DNA from: Trema orientale
Lineage: Eukaryota > Streptophyta > Magnoliopsida > Rosales > Cannabaceae
Reading direction: 5' to 3'
DNA: 64,000 nucleotides
Assembly: GCA_002914845.1 (NCBI GenBank)
Contig: JXTC01000176.1
Location: 147,368 to 211,367, forward strand
Shown here: piece after piece, positions 1 through 12,099 of the stretch
Position numbering within the stretch: the first letter of the stretch is position 1
Layout of the letters: each line of letters opens with the position of its first letter
Position numbers and translations under genes: made by a program
The notes under the pieces: generated by a model
What the model was told of the DNA's origin: nothing
Database searches by the model: none
Seen by the model: only the letters and a program-made list of their open reading frames with translations

Positions 1-145
1 TGTTTATGTCTCTAAATTTTGTCATCCTAGTCACAACTCACATGCATGACAATAAATATCCCAAACAAAGATGAAAAGTCATCTGGGTCCAAAATTTTTA
101 AAAAATATAATAATATAATTTGGTGTAATAATGTTGTGATGACAG

Positions 146-3100
146 TGGAAGCTCTAAGAGAAATAGGAGAACAAGTTGGGAAGAAAGACTGGAACTTCAA
201 AGTAAATCCATGCAGCAATGACACAAGCTGGAGAACACCAAAATCCCCCAACAGGCCACTCTTCAACAACACTCTCATTTGCAATTGTTCCTTCACTGGT
301 GGCCTTTGTCACGTTCTTAAATTGTAATACACTCCCATAATGATCACTCTCACTTATCTTAAAATTTCAATCCATAATTACATGCTTTTTAAATTATGAC
401 GCAATAAAGAAAATCTCTAAACTTGACATGGGTTTAGTTTAGGATATGGGCTTTTCTTTATTTTATTTTTATTTTTTTCGAAATTTAATAATCAAATGAT
501 ATGAACTTTTTTTTTTTCCCCCTCTCTTAGAAAACTTGACCCGAATGAGCCTAATTACTACCATTGTTTCGTGATATAGATTTCTCAAAGGGCAGGATCT
601 TGCTGGAGTGCTTCCACCAGCTCTTGCAAAGCTACCATACCTCCAAACAGCGTAAGTGAAGATTTTGTACTAATCTGCATTCCATCATTAATAAAATTTA
701 AATGATAATTCCATCTTTACCTTGTGTTTATTTGTAGTGATTTCACAAGAAACTACCTCAGTGGCAACATACCAAGGGAATGGACTTCCATGAAACAGTT
801 GGAATATCTGTAAAGAACTTCAGAACTTGAATTCAAGATTACTCATTTTTTTTTTTTTTTAATTTTATTAAGTTAGGTAGAAGAACAATTATTCCAATGC
901 AGGTCCATTACTGTGAACAACTTATCAGGGTCAATTCCTGACTATGTGGGAAACATGACCAGTCTGATATATTTGTAAGCTCTATCTCGTTTTGTCAGCC
1001 AATTTCATCAATTGTGTAATAATCTGAATATTTCCATTTAGTTTTTCTCTACTTCAAACATGAAAATGACAATGTTTTTCAGGAGTATAGAGAACAATTT
1101 ATTCTCCGGAAATGTTCCTGCTGAGCTTGGAAAACTGGTTAACTTGCAGAATCTGTAAGTTTCTTTATTGCTTCTATGCTTTTGTAGTTATTTGATTAGT
1201 TAAATCTTTTCTCCGCAAATCGACATTTTCCCATTGGTTAATACAGGATTCTCAGTACTAACAACCTGACAGGAGTTCTGCCTGTAGCTCTCTCCAATCT
1301 TACCAATTTGACAGAATTGTAAGTGTTGATAAACTGTGTTACTGATGTGTATTAAGACAAGGAATTTGGATTCTTTTCTGTATCTCATTTGGTATTGCAT
1401 CAAATTTTGATTCGTGCAGTAGAATTAGCAGCAATGACTTCTCGGGGACAATACCCGATTTTATTCAGAACTGGAAAAATCTTCAGAAATTGTAAGAGTA
1501 ATTTGATTCATGTATTCGACGTCTATTCAGCAGAAAATCTTCTGGTTTTTAGCTTAACTTTTACTTACTGTTTTGTCAGAGAAATCCAAGCGAGTGGTCT
1601 CGAAGGGCCCATTCCTTCTAGTATATCTGCATTGTATAATTTAACTGAACTGTGAGTTCCTCCTTCTATGCTCATAGTTTTTGAGTTGCATGATTCATTA
1701 TCAAAATCTAAAGGCCCTTTTCAAGAGACAGAACTATTTGCCAGTAATGATTTATGATGCTACGTTTTTGCAGAAGGATTAGTGACTTAAATGGAGAGGG
1801 TTCAGGATTCCCTCCCTTGGAGAATATGAAAGGCTTGACAAGATTGTATGTTACTGAAATATTGTAGAGTGATTCACAATTTATATCGACTCTTCCTAAC
1901 ATTGAAGTAATTGGTTTATGTCGCAGGATGTTGAGAAGCTGTAATCTCAATGGAACAATCCCTGAGTATATAGCTGGAATATCAAACCTAAAGATATTGT
2001 AACTATCCTGTTCCTCCTCTCCTCCCACCTCTCCAATTCATATGTTCATTCTTCAAAAAAAAGGAAAAAAGAAAACAATCAAGTTAGGGAACGAAATTTC
2101 GAGAACTGATATTCTATTGTTCTTTACTGCAGAGATCTCAGTTTCAATCGATTGGAAGGAAGTATTCCAAATTTTGAAGGTCTAACGTTGTTGGTGACAA
2201 TGTAAGTGTTGTAATATGTGTCACTGAAATAAATTGTTAAGCATGCTAGCCTTCTATGCATATTTCTGTGGCTATTGGTTATATGCGTTAAGAGAAACAT
2301 TCATCATAAGCTAAACACAGTTACAAAAAATATTTCCAGTCTTACCACTGCAAATATGGATTAGAAGCAGCATGAATTTTGAAATTGTTATTACTTTGGT
2401 TGATATCATGACACTAGTATATTGGACTCTGTATATATCAATCCTTAAAAAATGTCATAAGTTCATAAGTCTTTTGATTTTCTATTTTTTTATTTATTTT
2501 TTAGGTGGGACTTAATTAATGATCTCTACATATTACAAATTAAAAGAAAATACCTACTACTACCCAATTCCCACCTCACCCTATTAGGGATAATAGGCTT
2601 TCACGTCTATTTCCGACGTGATTCGAACTTAGGACCGAGATCCTAGTGCTCTTGATCTTCTATTTATTGCAAAATAATGCAAAAAATAGTGTTGGCCACA
2701 CTGTAACTTTCGTGCTTTTTAATAAACAGGTATTTGACAAGCAACCTGCTCAGTGGGCCTATTCCCAATTGGATCAAAGAGAGAGATAGCCAATAGTATG
2801 TTCGCCATCTTAAATGTCGAGTTCAATTTATTGGATTTATCTGCATTTTCAGTTTCTATTAATTTTTGAGTATGTACAAATATAATTATAAGATCTATCA
2901 CATTGCTTAATCGTTAGACATGAGAATCCTACTACGATTGGTGGTATATCTCGTTATCCTTTCTCCACAAATTCTGTATAGATTCCATTCTGCCATATGC
3001 TTGCCGTTTTGCTAGCAGTTTAGTTTTCTTCTGTTCTATGTGACACGAAGGAATAAAATTTTTTCCTGTTTCAAGTTTCGTGGTTAAACTTTTTGTTGCT

Positions 3101-6100
3101 TGATAATTGATATTTACAAAGATTATATGAGCAGTTGTTCAGAGCTGGAGTTTAGCTCATCTTGGTTTGTACTTGACAAACAGAGCCTATAAATCAAAGA
3201 AAATGTGACATGGCTTCTCTTTCTTCTTCCATTATGATATTGATCAGTAAAATTCTAGTATCTGATTGCAACAAGAAAAAAATAATTGATAACTGCTGTG
3301 ATTATAGTATGTTTTACTAATCAACACTCCAAGATCTACTTTTGGTTGGCAGTCACAAGTATTTATAGCCTAAAGTAATGTTTATTTGCAGCCTAATAGA
3401 TCTTTCCTATAATAATTTCTCTGAGAGTTCTGTGCCATCTACCTGTCGTGAAACCTTGTAAGAATATTATTCTTTTGTAGCACCAGTTTAGTTGAGCTTT
3501 ATACTCTTCCCTTCTTTATTTTGCTACTTCTGATACCAACTTGTACGTTGGTTCATCAGGAATTTGTTCAGAAGCTTTTCCTCAACAAAGAACTCGTAAG
3601 CTTCTAATCCCACTCTTGAGAAGAGGCAAATATTTTCTTCTTCATCAGCTTTTGAGTTACATAACTTGATGCTTGTTTCTATTATCTCGCAAATCAGATT
3701 ACTTGCAGAGTGCTTGAAGAACTATCCATGTTCAAAAGGTAATTATATAACTGAGGCGTATGCTTCAAAGCAAAAATTTCTAAGCAATTGCATACTCTCT
3801 TATATCTTTGCTTAAAAGCAGATTATTGGCATTTGCTCCTTCCTGATTATAATTGGTTTTGTCATATGTGCTTTCTTTCCTACAGATCAGTATTCTTTGC
3901 ATATAAATTGTGGTGGAAGAGCAACCGCCATCGGTGGCATCACATATGAAAGTGACCAAGACCTAGGAGGTGCAGCAAAATTTGTACCTGTGGGAGATAA
4001 CAGATGGGGAATTAGTAGTACAGGAGATTTTTGGGATGTAAATACCACCTCAAATGACTACATAGCAAATAATGTATCTGTACTCAGAATGAACGACTCT
4101 GAATTGTACACAAACGCACGCCTCTCTCCTCTTTCTCTCACATATTTTGCTCGTTGCTTGGCAAATGGAAATTACACTGTTGAACTTCACTTTTCAGAGA
4201 TAATATTTAGAGACAATAGATCGTTCTACAGTCTTGGAAGACGAATATTTGATGTTTATATTCAGGTACTTAATTTGCCTTTTCTTCATTTTCTCTATTT
4301 GCTACTGCTACATTAGCGTTTTTTCACTCATTGGAACAAGATTTTGCAGGAGAAATTGGAGTTAAAGGACTTTGACATCGAAAAAGAGGCACCAGGGGTT
4401 GATAAGGTGGTCATTAAGAAATTTAACAAAGTACAGGTCAAGAATAATATTCTGGAGATTCGATTTCATTGGTCAGGGAAAGGAACAACAGCTGCTCCAA
4501 AAAGAGGAACATATGGTCCTCTCATTTCAGCCATCTCTGTGAACTCTGGTCAGTTACAGAAAGTTGTTTTCTTTCGCTGTATGTATCATATCAAATTCTC
4601 CATGTATTCCTTTCTTTCATATCTATTTGTTCCAGAAGCTTATCTTCCCTTACTTGTTTAATACTTGTACAAAGAAAATATGAAAGGACTCGCCGGTTTA
4701 ATAATTGTAGATTGGAAAAATAAAATAAAAAGAAAAAAGGGAGCAATGCACAGACTAGTAACTAGACAAAATATTATCGTCCTTCAATCACATCTTTCAG
4801 CTTCCCTTGAGACTTAAAGATGTTATTTATAGTGGTATCTACTAGCACAGTCAAGTAAATCTTCTAGTGAATGTTATTGACCAATTTTTCTCTTGTGTAG
4901 AGTTCAAGCCTCCTGATGACAGTAAAAGAACGATACTTATTGTGGTTGGGGCGATCATATCTGTGTTATGCCTTATTTCTACGATTTTATGCATTCTTTG
5001 GAGGAAAGGCTATTTTGAAGGAAGTCCAACAAGGGAACAAGGTGTGATTGATAAACTCTCTTCCTTTTCTCGACTGCTCTTAGTCTTAAGAATTTGTGCT
5101 TCACTCTAACGTCCTTCTTTGACAGAACTGAGAGGACTGGATCTACAAACTGGATTTTTTACCTATAGACAGATTAAAGCGGCTACTAACAACTTTGATC
5201 CCAAAAACAAGATCGGGGAAGGTGGTTTTGGGTCAGTGTACAAGGTATTATATAGAAGAAAACCAACTAACACATGTATCTCTAATAGAAGAAAACCAAC
5301 AAACACATGTATCTCTAATCTTTTTTAAATATGAATACTTTTATTTCTTGTGTATACAGAATCTGTCCATCACCAGAGTTAATAGAATGCATTTCAATGC
5401 AGGGTATATTACTGGATGGTACTATTATTGCAGTAAAACAACTTTCTTCAAAGTCAAAGCAAGGAAATCGTGAATTTGTAAATGAAATAGGCTTGATCTC
5501 CGGTCTACAACATAGAAATCTTGTTAGACTCTACGGATGTTGCATCGAAGGAAATCAACTGTTGTTGGTATATGAATTTATGGAAAACAATAGTCTTGCT
5601 CGTGCTTTGTTTGGTAAGCTTAATGATTCTTTATGTAGTTTGTGATTTCTGATTTTGTTAAGAGTTATATACAAAGAATCAATGACAGATGTGCCAAGGA
5701 GTTTGATACAATTTCATTCTTGCTAAGCTATTAATTTGATTGCAGGTCCACAGGATGGTAGGCTGAAACTAGACTGGCCTACGAGACAGAAAATATGCGT
5801 AGGCATAGCAAAAGGTCTGGCTTTTTTACATGAGGAATCAGCATTGAGAGTTGTTCATAGAGACATCAAAGCTACAAACATACTGCTTGACAGAGACCTT
5901 AACCCTAAGATTTCGGACTTTGGCTTGGCTAAGCTCGATGAAGAGGAGAACACCCACATTAGCACAAGAGTTGCTGGAACTATGTGAGATACTTTTGTCC
6001 TATCAACTAACTCCTACCTTCATACTTATGGCAGCTGCTAGAGAATGACTATGTTTGTGGTGCAGAGGATACATGGCACCAGAATATGCATTGTGGGGCT

Positions 6101-6949
6101 ACTTAACATATAAGGCCGACATTTACAGCTTCGGTGTTGTTGCATTGGAAATTGTTGCTGGGAAGAATAACATGAAATATCGACCAAATGAGAATTATGT
6201 ATGCCTTGTGGATTGGGTAAGCTGGATCATAAATCTCCACTTTTATTTCAAAATTTAAAGCAGGTAAACTAGGAGGCTAGGTGGAATTAATCACTGTCCT
6301 TGTCACTTCTCCATGCAAACTTGACTACACTGCTCCAAATGTCAGACTCGAATAGTAAACTATATTGAAATGAGTCAAAGTTTGGCCAACTTATCCTGAA
6401 AGCAAACTTATATATATTATTATAAACTTGATTATCTACGGTTGTCAAAATCAAAACTATGATTTCATTTGTCAGTTCCGAAAATAGTGCTATTTTGCTA
6501 GGTCGGGATAACAAATTAAGGATAGGACTTAAAGTTGGATGATACTGTTGATTTATTCGTCTGCTTCTAATCTCTTCCTAAGCTGTTTTCAGGCACTTGT
6601 TTTACAACAAAAAGGGAATTTGATGGAGCTGGTGGATCCAAACTTGGGGTCTGATTTCAACAAGGAAGAGGCAGTTCGAATCATCAAAGTAGCTATATTA
6701 TGCATAAATCCATCCCCAGCACTTAGACCTACCATGTCTGCAGTGGTGAGCATGCTTAGCGGCCGAACACCAGTTCCCGAGTTGATTATGGATCCAACCA
6801 TTTATGGTGATGAATTACGACTAACAGCCGTAAGAGATCAATTGAACCAGATCTCACAACAGAGGACAACTGAATCTCGAAGCCTTATTGGGTCATCAGA
6901 TGCAACACAGATTGACTCTTCTGCTACATCTTTTGGAGATGTTTTGTAA
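146..6949 (+). CDS. LRR-malectin receptor-like serine/threonine kinase (LRR-RLK subfamily VIII-2 type), 5' end off window
   Basis: Plasma-membrane receptor kinase, 23 visible exons: 146-323, 580-651, 738-809, 903-974, 1083-1154, 1247-1318, 1420-1491, 1580-1651, 1774-1845, 1927-1998, 2133-2201, 2730-2795, 3392-3457, 3560-3595, 3698-3738, 3886-4265, 4350-4548, 4901-5041, 5126-5244, 5403-5613, 5746-5983, 6066-6216, 6593-6949. The frame stays open through every junction and gives 966 visible residues. In order: N-terminal cap starting VEALREIG, about 11 LRRs, a malectin-like domain (about residues 368-560, starting near LHINCGG), one membrane helix ([16 protein letters not shown]), then a kinase with [26 protein letters not shown] and GYMAPEYA. 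All these kinase motifs are intact, so an active kinase is expected. The signal peptide and start codon lie left of base 1. By family knowledge such receptors act in cell-surface signalling; the ligand is unknown. Confidence 0.95.
2488..2651 (-). mobile_element. 5'-truncated tRNA-derived SINE in a receptor-kinase intron
   Basis: This segment closely matches the SINE at 47516-47697 along its body (shared words such as AATACCTACTACTACCCAAT versus AATATCTACTACTACCCAAT, and the B-box-like TTCGAACTTAGGA). It lies antisense to the receptor kinase, in the intron between exons 2133-2201 and 2730-2795. The tRNA-like A box seen in the 47-kb copy is absent, so this copy is 5'-truncated. It is flanked by TTGATTTTCTATTT (2474-2487) and TTGATCTTCTATTT (2652-2665), a 13/14 target-site duplication. 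Confidence 0.75.
5253..5318 (+). repeat. Two-copy 33-bp tandem duplication in a kinase-domain intron
   Basis: Two adjacent 33-bp units (5253-5285 and 5286-5318) differ at one position. They lie just after the splice donor that follows GGFGSVYK. The unit is a multiple of three and carries no stop in the exon frame, so reading into the intron would add about 28 residues before a stop at 5326. This looks like a recent replication-slippage duplication. Confidence 0.85.
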
Positions 6950-8361
6950 TGTGTACCACTGCTTACCCTAACAATGAAACTTCCGAGTATCGTGACAGAA
7001 AATTGTACCTATGGTTCATATACAAAAACTCAAAACATTCAGAACAAGTTTCTTGCTCGTTAAACATATTAACCCTTTTTTCCTCACATTGATAAAAGTA
7101 AAAGTACGATAACTAAAGAGAGTTTTAGCTGTGGAAACGGACAATCTTTTTCATCCAGTCAATTACTGAGCTTATATGATTAAAATGCACTATACAAAAT
7201 GTAATGGACATCCAAAAATTTAGTCTTTCACATTCTGTATTACTAGAAATGTTTTTCTTAGCTACCGTAAAAAACATACCTTGACCTGGACCTAGCTTGA
7301 GTTGTCTAGGCCAACATATCAACTTTCCTTGCCTGACCTTTCTTACTTTTACAGTGTGCATGATTTCTTTTTGTACCGAGTATGGAGAGAGTTACTTGTT
7401 CTAAATAAAATTAGACGTAAGTAACTGAAATACAGAAGAATTGATGAAAATAGTTTAGTGACTACGAAGAATACATGGAAAGAAATTGACTTTCTTGATA
7501 ATTATTTGACTGTTAACGGACTTATGAGTGTGTGAACAAATGAATGAGAGTAGTACACCGCATCCACATATATAAGTTAAGTACCTAGAACTGACCATTA
7601 CGAGTGGATTTAGTATGCTGACATCAAGTTCATTTTCATATTGAAGAATTCCTGCCAGCATTTGAGATGGGGCAATATTCCGTTAGTCTGTTCAACTCTC
7701 TTGATATAGCAGCTCTTGAAGTTTTGGAACTGTCTTAATTTCTCAAATTACAGATCTTACGGCTTAAGGAGTACAAGAGACTATTTTGACAGGCTTTTGG
7801 GGAACTCTAATGCTTCATTAACTAGAAGTGAGAAACTTAAATCCAGTTAGAATAGATTATTGGAGTTCTGGAGCCCAATCGAACTGCTTATGTAATTGAC
7901 CCCTCAATCGCAGACATCATAGACGATGAGGTCGGTGTGAAATGTATTGCAATACTATACTTCATCTTTGTTTAGTGAGCCTAAAGAATAGTATTCAAGC
8001 TTGTTCATCTTCTCGATGGAAACAAAATTTCTACCCGTTAGTAAACAATCGTATTCCAGCATCTTTGCCTTTGACTCTTTTCCATTCCTGGTGCTATGAA
8101 AACTTGTTCTATGTCTTCCAAGTCAGCACACAAAGCGCAAAAGAGATCGTAAGTCAGTATTGTTTTCCTACACAAACATTACTACAAAAGAGATCATATA
8201 TATTCATCCTCAAATTCACAGACATAGGGAGAGTGCATTTTCGGAAGAGAAGCAATAAGTTATATCTGTACAAGCGAGATAGTTTGAAACAACATGCATG
8301 AACATAAAAAGAAGAAGTACGCCATTAAAAAGTGCTTATAGTAATGAAATATCATTTGAAA
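6950..8361. other. Intergenic DNA between convergent genes
   Basis: This stretch holds the 3' untranslated region of the receptor kinase on the left and that of the F-box gene on the right, since the two genes converge. Open frames here (for example 7942-8301 on +) show no recognisable domain and no coding character. I see no RNA gene or clear repeat. Confidence 0.5.
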
Positions 8362-9525
8362 TTACTGCAGCAGTTGAATTCTTCTTCTTTTGGATCTTCT
8401 TCGAGTCGACCTTTCTCCAACTCTTAAAGAAACCAGGCTCTTCACATAGAAACAAAAGGGCATATATATTTCACCATCTGCCTGAATCTTCCGAAGCTTT
8501 TGTGTACGAAGGTTGTAGGAGAGCAGTTTTTCATCTTCACCACTCACAAGTAGGAGCTCATCATTCTTCCAGAATTTTAAAGGAACCGGGCAGCAAAGTA
8601 GTGGTCCGAAGACAAGGCGTTTAGTCAAAGGACAAGCACCTTTAACAACATCCAAACAATCATCCATGACCCACATTTCAAAGGATATTAACTCTGGATT
8701 CTCCCTTTCTTCGGAACACAAAAACAAAGCAAATGAGTCATTCCACACCCCAAAGGATGAGTAATCTGATACTTTAGGGGGTCGTATCATATGAAACACC
8801 TCATCAGACATATCAAAACAGAGGATGATATCCCCCAATGAATTATCCAGCATCATCCAATAACAAACTCCTTGCCAATATATGTAATCTTGAAATGTTA
8901 TTGCAAGGTCCACAACAAGGTCATCAGACACTTTGATTCCTCTCCAGTAGTCACTACCCAAGGTACATACTTCAGCACTGACTTTTTTAGCATGATAAAG
9001 AATTCTGACAAACTTATAACAATTAGCCCTGGAATCATAACCAAATCCCGTTCCGATACAGCTTAACTTTCTTGCATTCTTTGATTTCGGAAGGAGCTTG
9101 AATTCCTGCAACGTGGGATTACATAGAACAACTTCCGTCCCAAACTTATCTTTAAGTAGACATATGATCCCATCACAATGATACCTAAGCAACCATTCAG
9201 ACCACCTAAGTGGGAAATTGATATCTTCGGTCACAGATCGAATCTGATCCTTGTCACCATCATCAATGAATGAAGTAAGCAATGCATATGACCGTGCTGG
9301 GTTATGGCCGACGTGGGGGCAAGTGCGAGTGAGAAGTAATGATGCCGAGGACTTGTTCCTTGTATTATGAAGTTGCTTTGAAACAAATGATGGGTCGTTG
9401 ATGAGGGCACAAATAAGAGAGTACCATGACTTGTTGACGCACTTGAATCGTACTAGAGAGTCGGCAGGCAGCCATGAAAAGATTACCTCCAATACCCCTT
9501 CCGGCAAATGGTAGAAGCTTGTCAT
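8362..9525 (-). CDS. F-box protein with F-box-associated domain (387 aa, intronless)
   Basis: Probable substrate-recognition subunit of an SCF ubiquitin ligase. The F-box occupies roughly residues 6-45 (LPEGVLEVIFSWLPADSLVR then CVNKSW), which would bind SKP1. Downstream are hallmarks of the plant F-box-associated (FBA/kelch-like) region: CDGIICLL near residue 117, LCNPTLQEFKLLP near 134, and GFGYDS near 162. The C terminus is very basic (RSTRRRSKRRR), which could be a nuclear signal; that is inference. Length and lack of introns suit this large plant family. The start is the first methionine, five residues ahead of the F-box. The gene converges with the receptor kinase. The degradation target cannot be read from sequence. 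Confidence 0.92.
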   Translation of the reverse strand: MTSFYHLPEGVLEVIFSWLPADSLVRFKCVNKSWYSLICALINDPSFVSKQLHNTRNKSSASLLLTRTCPHVGHNPARSYALLTSFIDDGDKDQIRSVTEDINFPLRWSEWLLRYHCDGIICLLKDKFGTEVVLCNPTLQEFKLLPKSKNARKLSCIGTGFGYDSRANCYKFVRILYHAKKVSAEVCTLGSDYWRGIKVSDDLVVDLAITFQDYIYWQGVCYWMMLDNSLGDIILCFDMSDEVFHMIRPPKVSDYSSFGVWNDSFALFLCSEERENPELISFEMWVMDDCLDVVKGACPLTKRLVFGPLLCCPVPLKFWKNDELLLVSGEDEKLLSYNLRTQKLRKIQADGEIYMPFCFYVKSLVSLRVGERSTRRRSKRRRIQLLQ

Positions 9526-10280
9526 TTTTGCTTTCTAGTCAAAGTTGATTTCAGTTTGTCCTAAAATTCAAGGAGTCAAACCTACTCATTTCTCAGAGAA
9601 ATATATCGAAAACGTAGAGCTTGTTTTGACTTCAATTTTGTTTCAAACACTTTCTTACAATATTTTCATCCTATGTCTTCATTTTCGGCTTAAGGGGGGA
9701 AAAAAATTAATGAAATGAAAAACAAAATTTATATTTTAAAGAAAATTTATGTCAACAACCAAATCTCGCATCTCTAAAAACAAAATTTCACATTCAAAAT
9801 TAACGTTGCAACTCCTTTCCTTATGATGACCTATTTTATATTCTAGTATAATTGAGATTCAAGCTAGGTCTAATTAAAACCCCTAAATGCATCAACAATT
9901 TCTTTCTCAGAAAAATTATCAAGATATAATAAGAAAAATAAAAATGAAAAAAGATACCCATTTTTTAGGAGAGAGGAATAGAGGAAGCAAACTGACCTTA
10001 ACCGTCAAGACAAGCAAACCACAAAGCTTCGAAAAGTCCATAAAATCTACGCTTGGTCAATTTTGCAAACCAACCCATACGTATACACACTGTATTTGTG
10101 CCTATTTTTATACTAAGCCATTGCGACTTGTGGGTTCCTGGCGAAGAAAGCGAATGAGATGGTGACCGAGTCTGATACAGTAACGGAGGTGTTTATGATG
10201 GTTCTTTAATAATGGATTTTTCACCTTGGGCCTTTGAGCATCCAAGGAAATGGACCTAACTAGGACTAATTTGGGTCGAA
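9526..10280. other. Upstream region of the F-box gene
   Basis: AT-rich DNA containing the presumed promoter and 5' leader of the F-box gene. A 92-codon open frame at 9887-10165 (+) has no recognisable domain. Nothing else could be assigned. Confidence 0.4.
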
Positions 10281-10699
10281 ATGATTTTAGGGATAATTAG
10301 GCTATTACCAATAAAATCATAAATTAATTACAAATATACGGTGGAAAGGAATTTCAAGTTTATGTGCCGCATCTATTTGGTATATTTGAAAAAGTAAGTC
10401 AAAAAGCACGGTGGCAGACTCGTAATTAAAACCTTCTTTTAGAATTGAGTTATATTATATACAGAGTTTAAAATGAAACTTAAATAATTGGTCTAATTTT
10501 TTGTACGTTGTATGAATGTATTTTCCTTTTCACAACATGGGTTCGAATCTCACCAGCCTCTTTGAATTTTTTTTACCTTTCATTAATTTTCTTTTTACTT
10601 TGTTTTTCTTTTATTTTTTTTATGTTTTTCTTTTATTTTTTTTCTTTTTTATCCTTCTTTTATTATTTTTTTCTTTTTTCCTCTCTTAAGGATTTTTTT

Positions 10700-11740
10700 T
10701 AGTTTATTTTTCAATAGTTACCAGTAATACTAATTTGAAGGACTAGTCTCTAGTTTCCAAATTGACTAGTTACGGATAACTAGTAACTAGTAATCAATCT
10801 TGTAATTGATAATTTGTAATCAAATTGATAATTTATAACTAGTAATCAAATTGGTTGAAGGTAAATCAGAAACCATTAACTATAATGAGTCAGTAACGAA
10901 AAATAAATAAAATGCTACTAACTAGAGAATAGTTACTATTAATCATAAAAAATTATGGTTACTAGTTACTTGGTTACTGCTTATTTGTTACTTGATTACT
11001 GCTTACCAGCTACCAACAACTAATTCAGTTAATGGTAACCAATAATCAATTTGATTACTAATTACAAAAAATACTTATTGTTTACTAATTGTAAAGTTAG
11101 TTATTGGTTACTAGTTACCAGTTACTAATAAGGACTGATTAGTATCCAATAATTAATCTAGCAACTTGTTACAATTTTGTTGTATGGCAATTGGTAACTA
11201 TTCTTATAATCAGTAAGCAGTAATCAGTAACTAGTAACTAGTAACCAGTAACTGATACTACCACTCTGAAAGCCAGTAACTGGAAACAATTAACCAATAT
11301 CCAAAGTGGTAATTGGTTATTAGATTGATTACTTACTGGTAACTAAAGTAACTATTACCTAGTCTTGTAACTGGTAACCAGTAACCAAATTAGTAACTAG
11401 TATCTAGGTATCTATACCAGTCAACCTTGTAATTGGTAACCAGTAAACAGTAACTGATATCACCACTTTGAAAGCTAGTAACCAATAATCATTACCTAAA
11501 TTAGTTATTGGTTACTTAATGGTAACAAAAGTAACTACTAACTAGTCTTGTAACTAGTAACCAGTAAGCAAATTAGTAATTAGTATCCAAGTTTTAGTAA
11601 CCGGTAACCAGTAACTAATAAACCATTTAAAAATTAACTAGTCTTTATATCTGGTACTACCAAGTCACCACTTTGAAATCCTGTAACTAGCTCGGTTACT
11701 AGTATTTGCGACTAGTGTCCAAAGCAACTAATTACTAAAT
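10700..11740. repeat. AGTAAC/GTTACT-type repeat array with ~203-bp higher-order period
   Basis: Short degenerate units (TAACTAGTAACCAGTAAC and complements such as GGTTACTAGTTACTTGG) fill this stretch. A longer unit beginning CCACTYTGAA recurs at 11261, 11463 and 11668, giving spacings of 202 and 205 bp. Each is preceded by versions of GTAACCAGTAACTGATA (clear in the first two copies) and followed by ARCYAGTAAC-like text. Both orientations of the short motif occur, so the strand can fold on itself. Confidence 0.8.
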
Positions 11741-11929
11741 TAAATAATAGGGGAGGAAAAAAGATGGCTCTTTCGTCCTTAAGAGGATGGAAAAAAAAAG
11801 GAAAAAATAATTAAAAAAGCAAAAAGAAATGACAAAAGAAAATAGAGGGAGTAGCATGGCTTAATAAAAATAAATAAATAAGGTGAACAATTTGAAAAAA
11901 TGAAAAAGAGAATAGCATGGCTCACTTAA

Positions 11930-12099
11930 TTTTTTTTTTTTAAAAGTAGGGCTTAACTAATGATAACTACTTACTACAAATTTAAAAAAAAATAACACAC
12001 ACACATATACATTACCAAGGCTTGAATCCTTGACCCCCCAAACTCATACACACATCCCTCAAGCCTTGGACCAACTGAGCTAGCCCCAGTTGGCTCATA
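11930..12099 (-). mobile_element. Full-length tRNA-derived SINE nested in MULE-1
   Basis: On the minus strand the head reads GGGGCTAGCTCAGTTGGTCC, with an A box TAGCTCAGTTGG, followed by a B box GGATTCAAGCC and a T-rich 3' tail. The flanking direct repeats are GCTCACTTAA at 11920-11929 and 12100-12109, a perfect 10-bp target duplication. It differs in body sequence from the other two SINEs in the window, so it is a second SINE family. It is younger than MULE-1. Confidence 0.85.

Noticed and set aside
7942-8301. 119-codon open frame between the receptor kinase and the F-box gene
   Set aside because: No recognisable domain, no codon character and no splice context; best explained as chance in 3' flanking DNA.
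10539-10556. tRNA-like B box (GGTTCGAATCTCACC) in the left arm of MULE-1
   Set aside because: No matching A box, acceptor stem or cloverleaf around it. A diverged inverted partner occurs in the right arm near 12445, so it belongs to the element's arms and is not a tRNA gene.
10508-10702. 64-codon open frame rich in F and L
   Set aside because: Translation of a T-rich arm of MULE-1; low complexity.
11060-11740. Possible CRISPR-like array (regular short repeats)
   Set aside because: The repeats have no unique spacers, vary in both orientations, and lie in a plant MULE; no cas genes are expected or seen.
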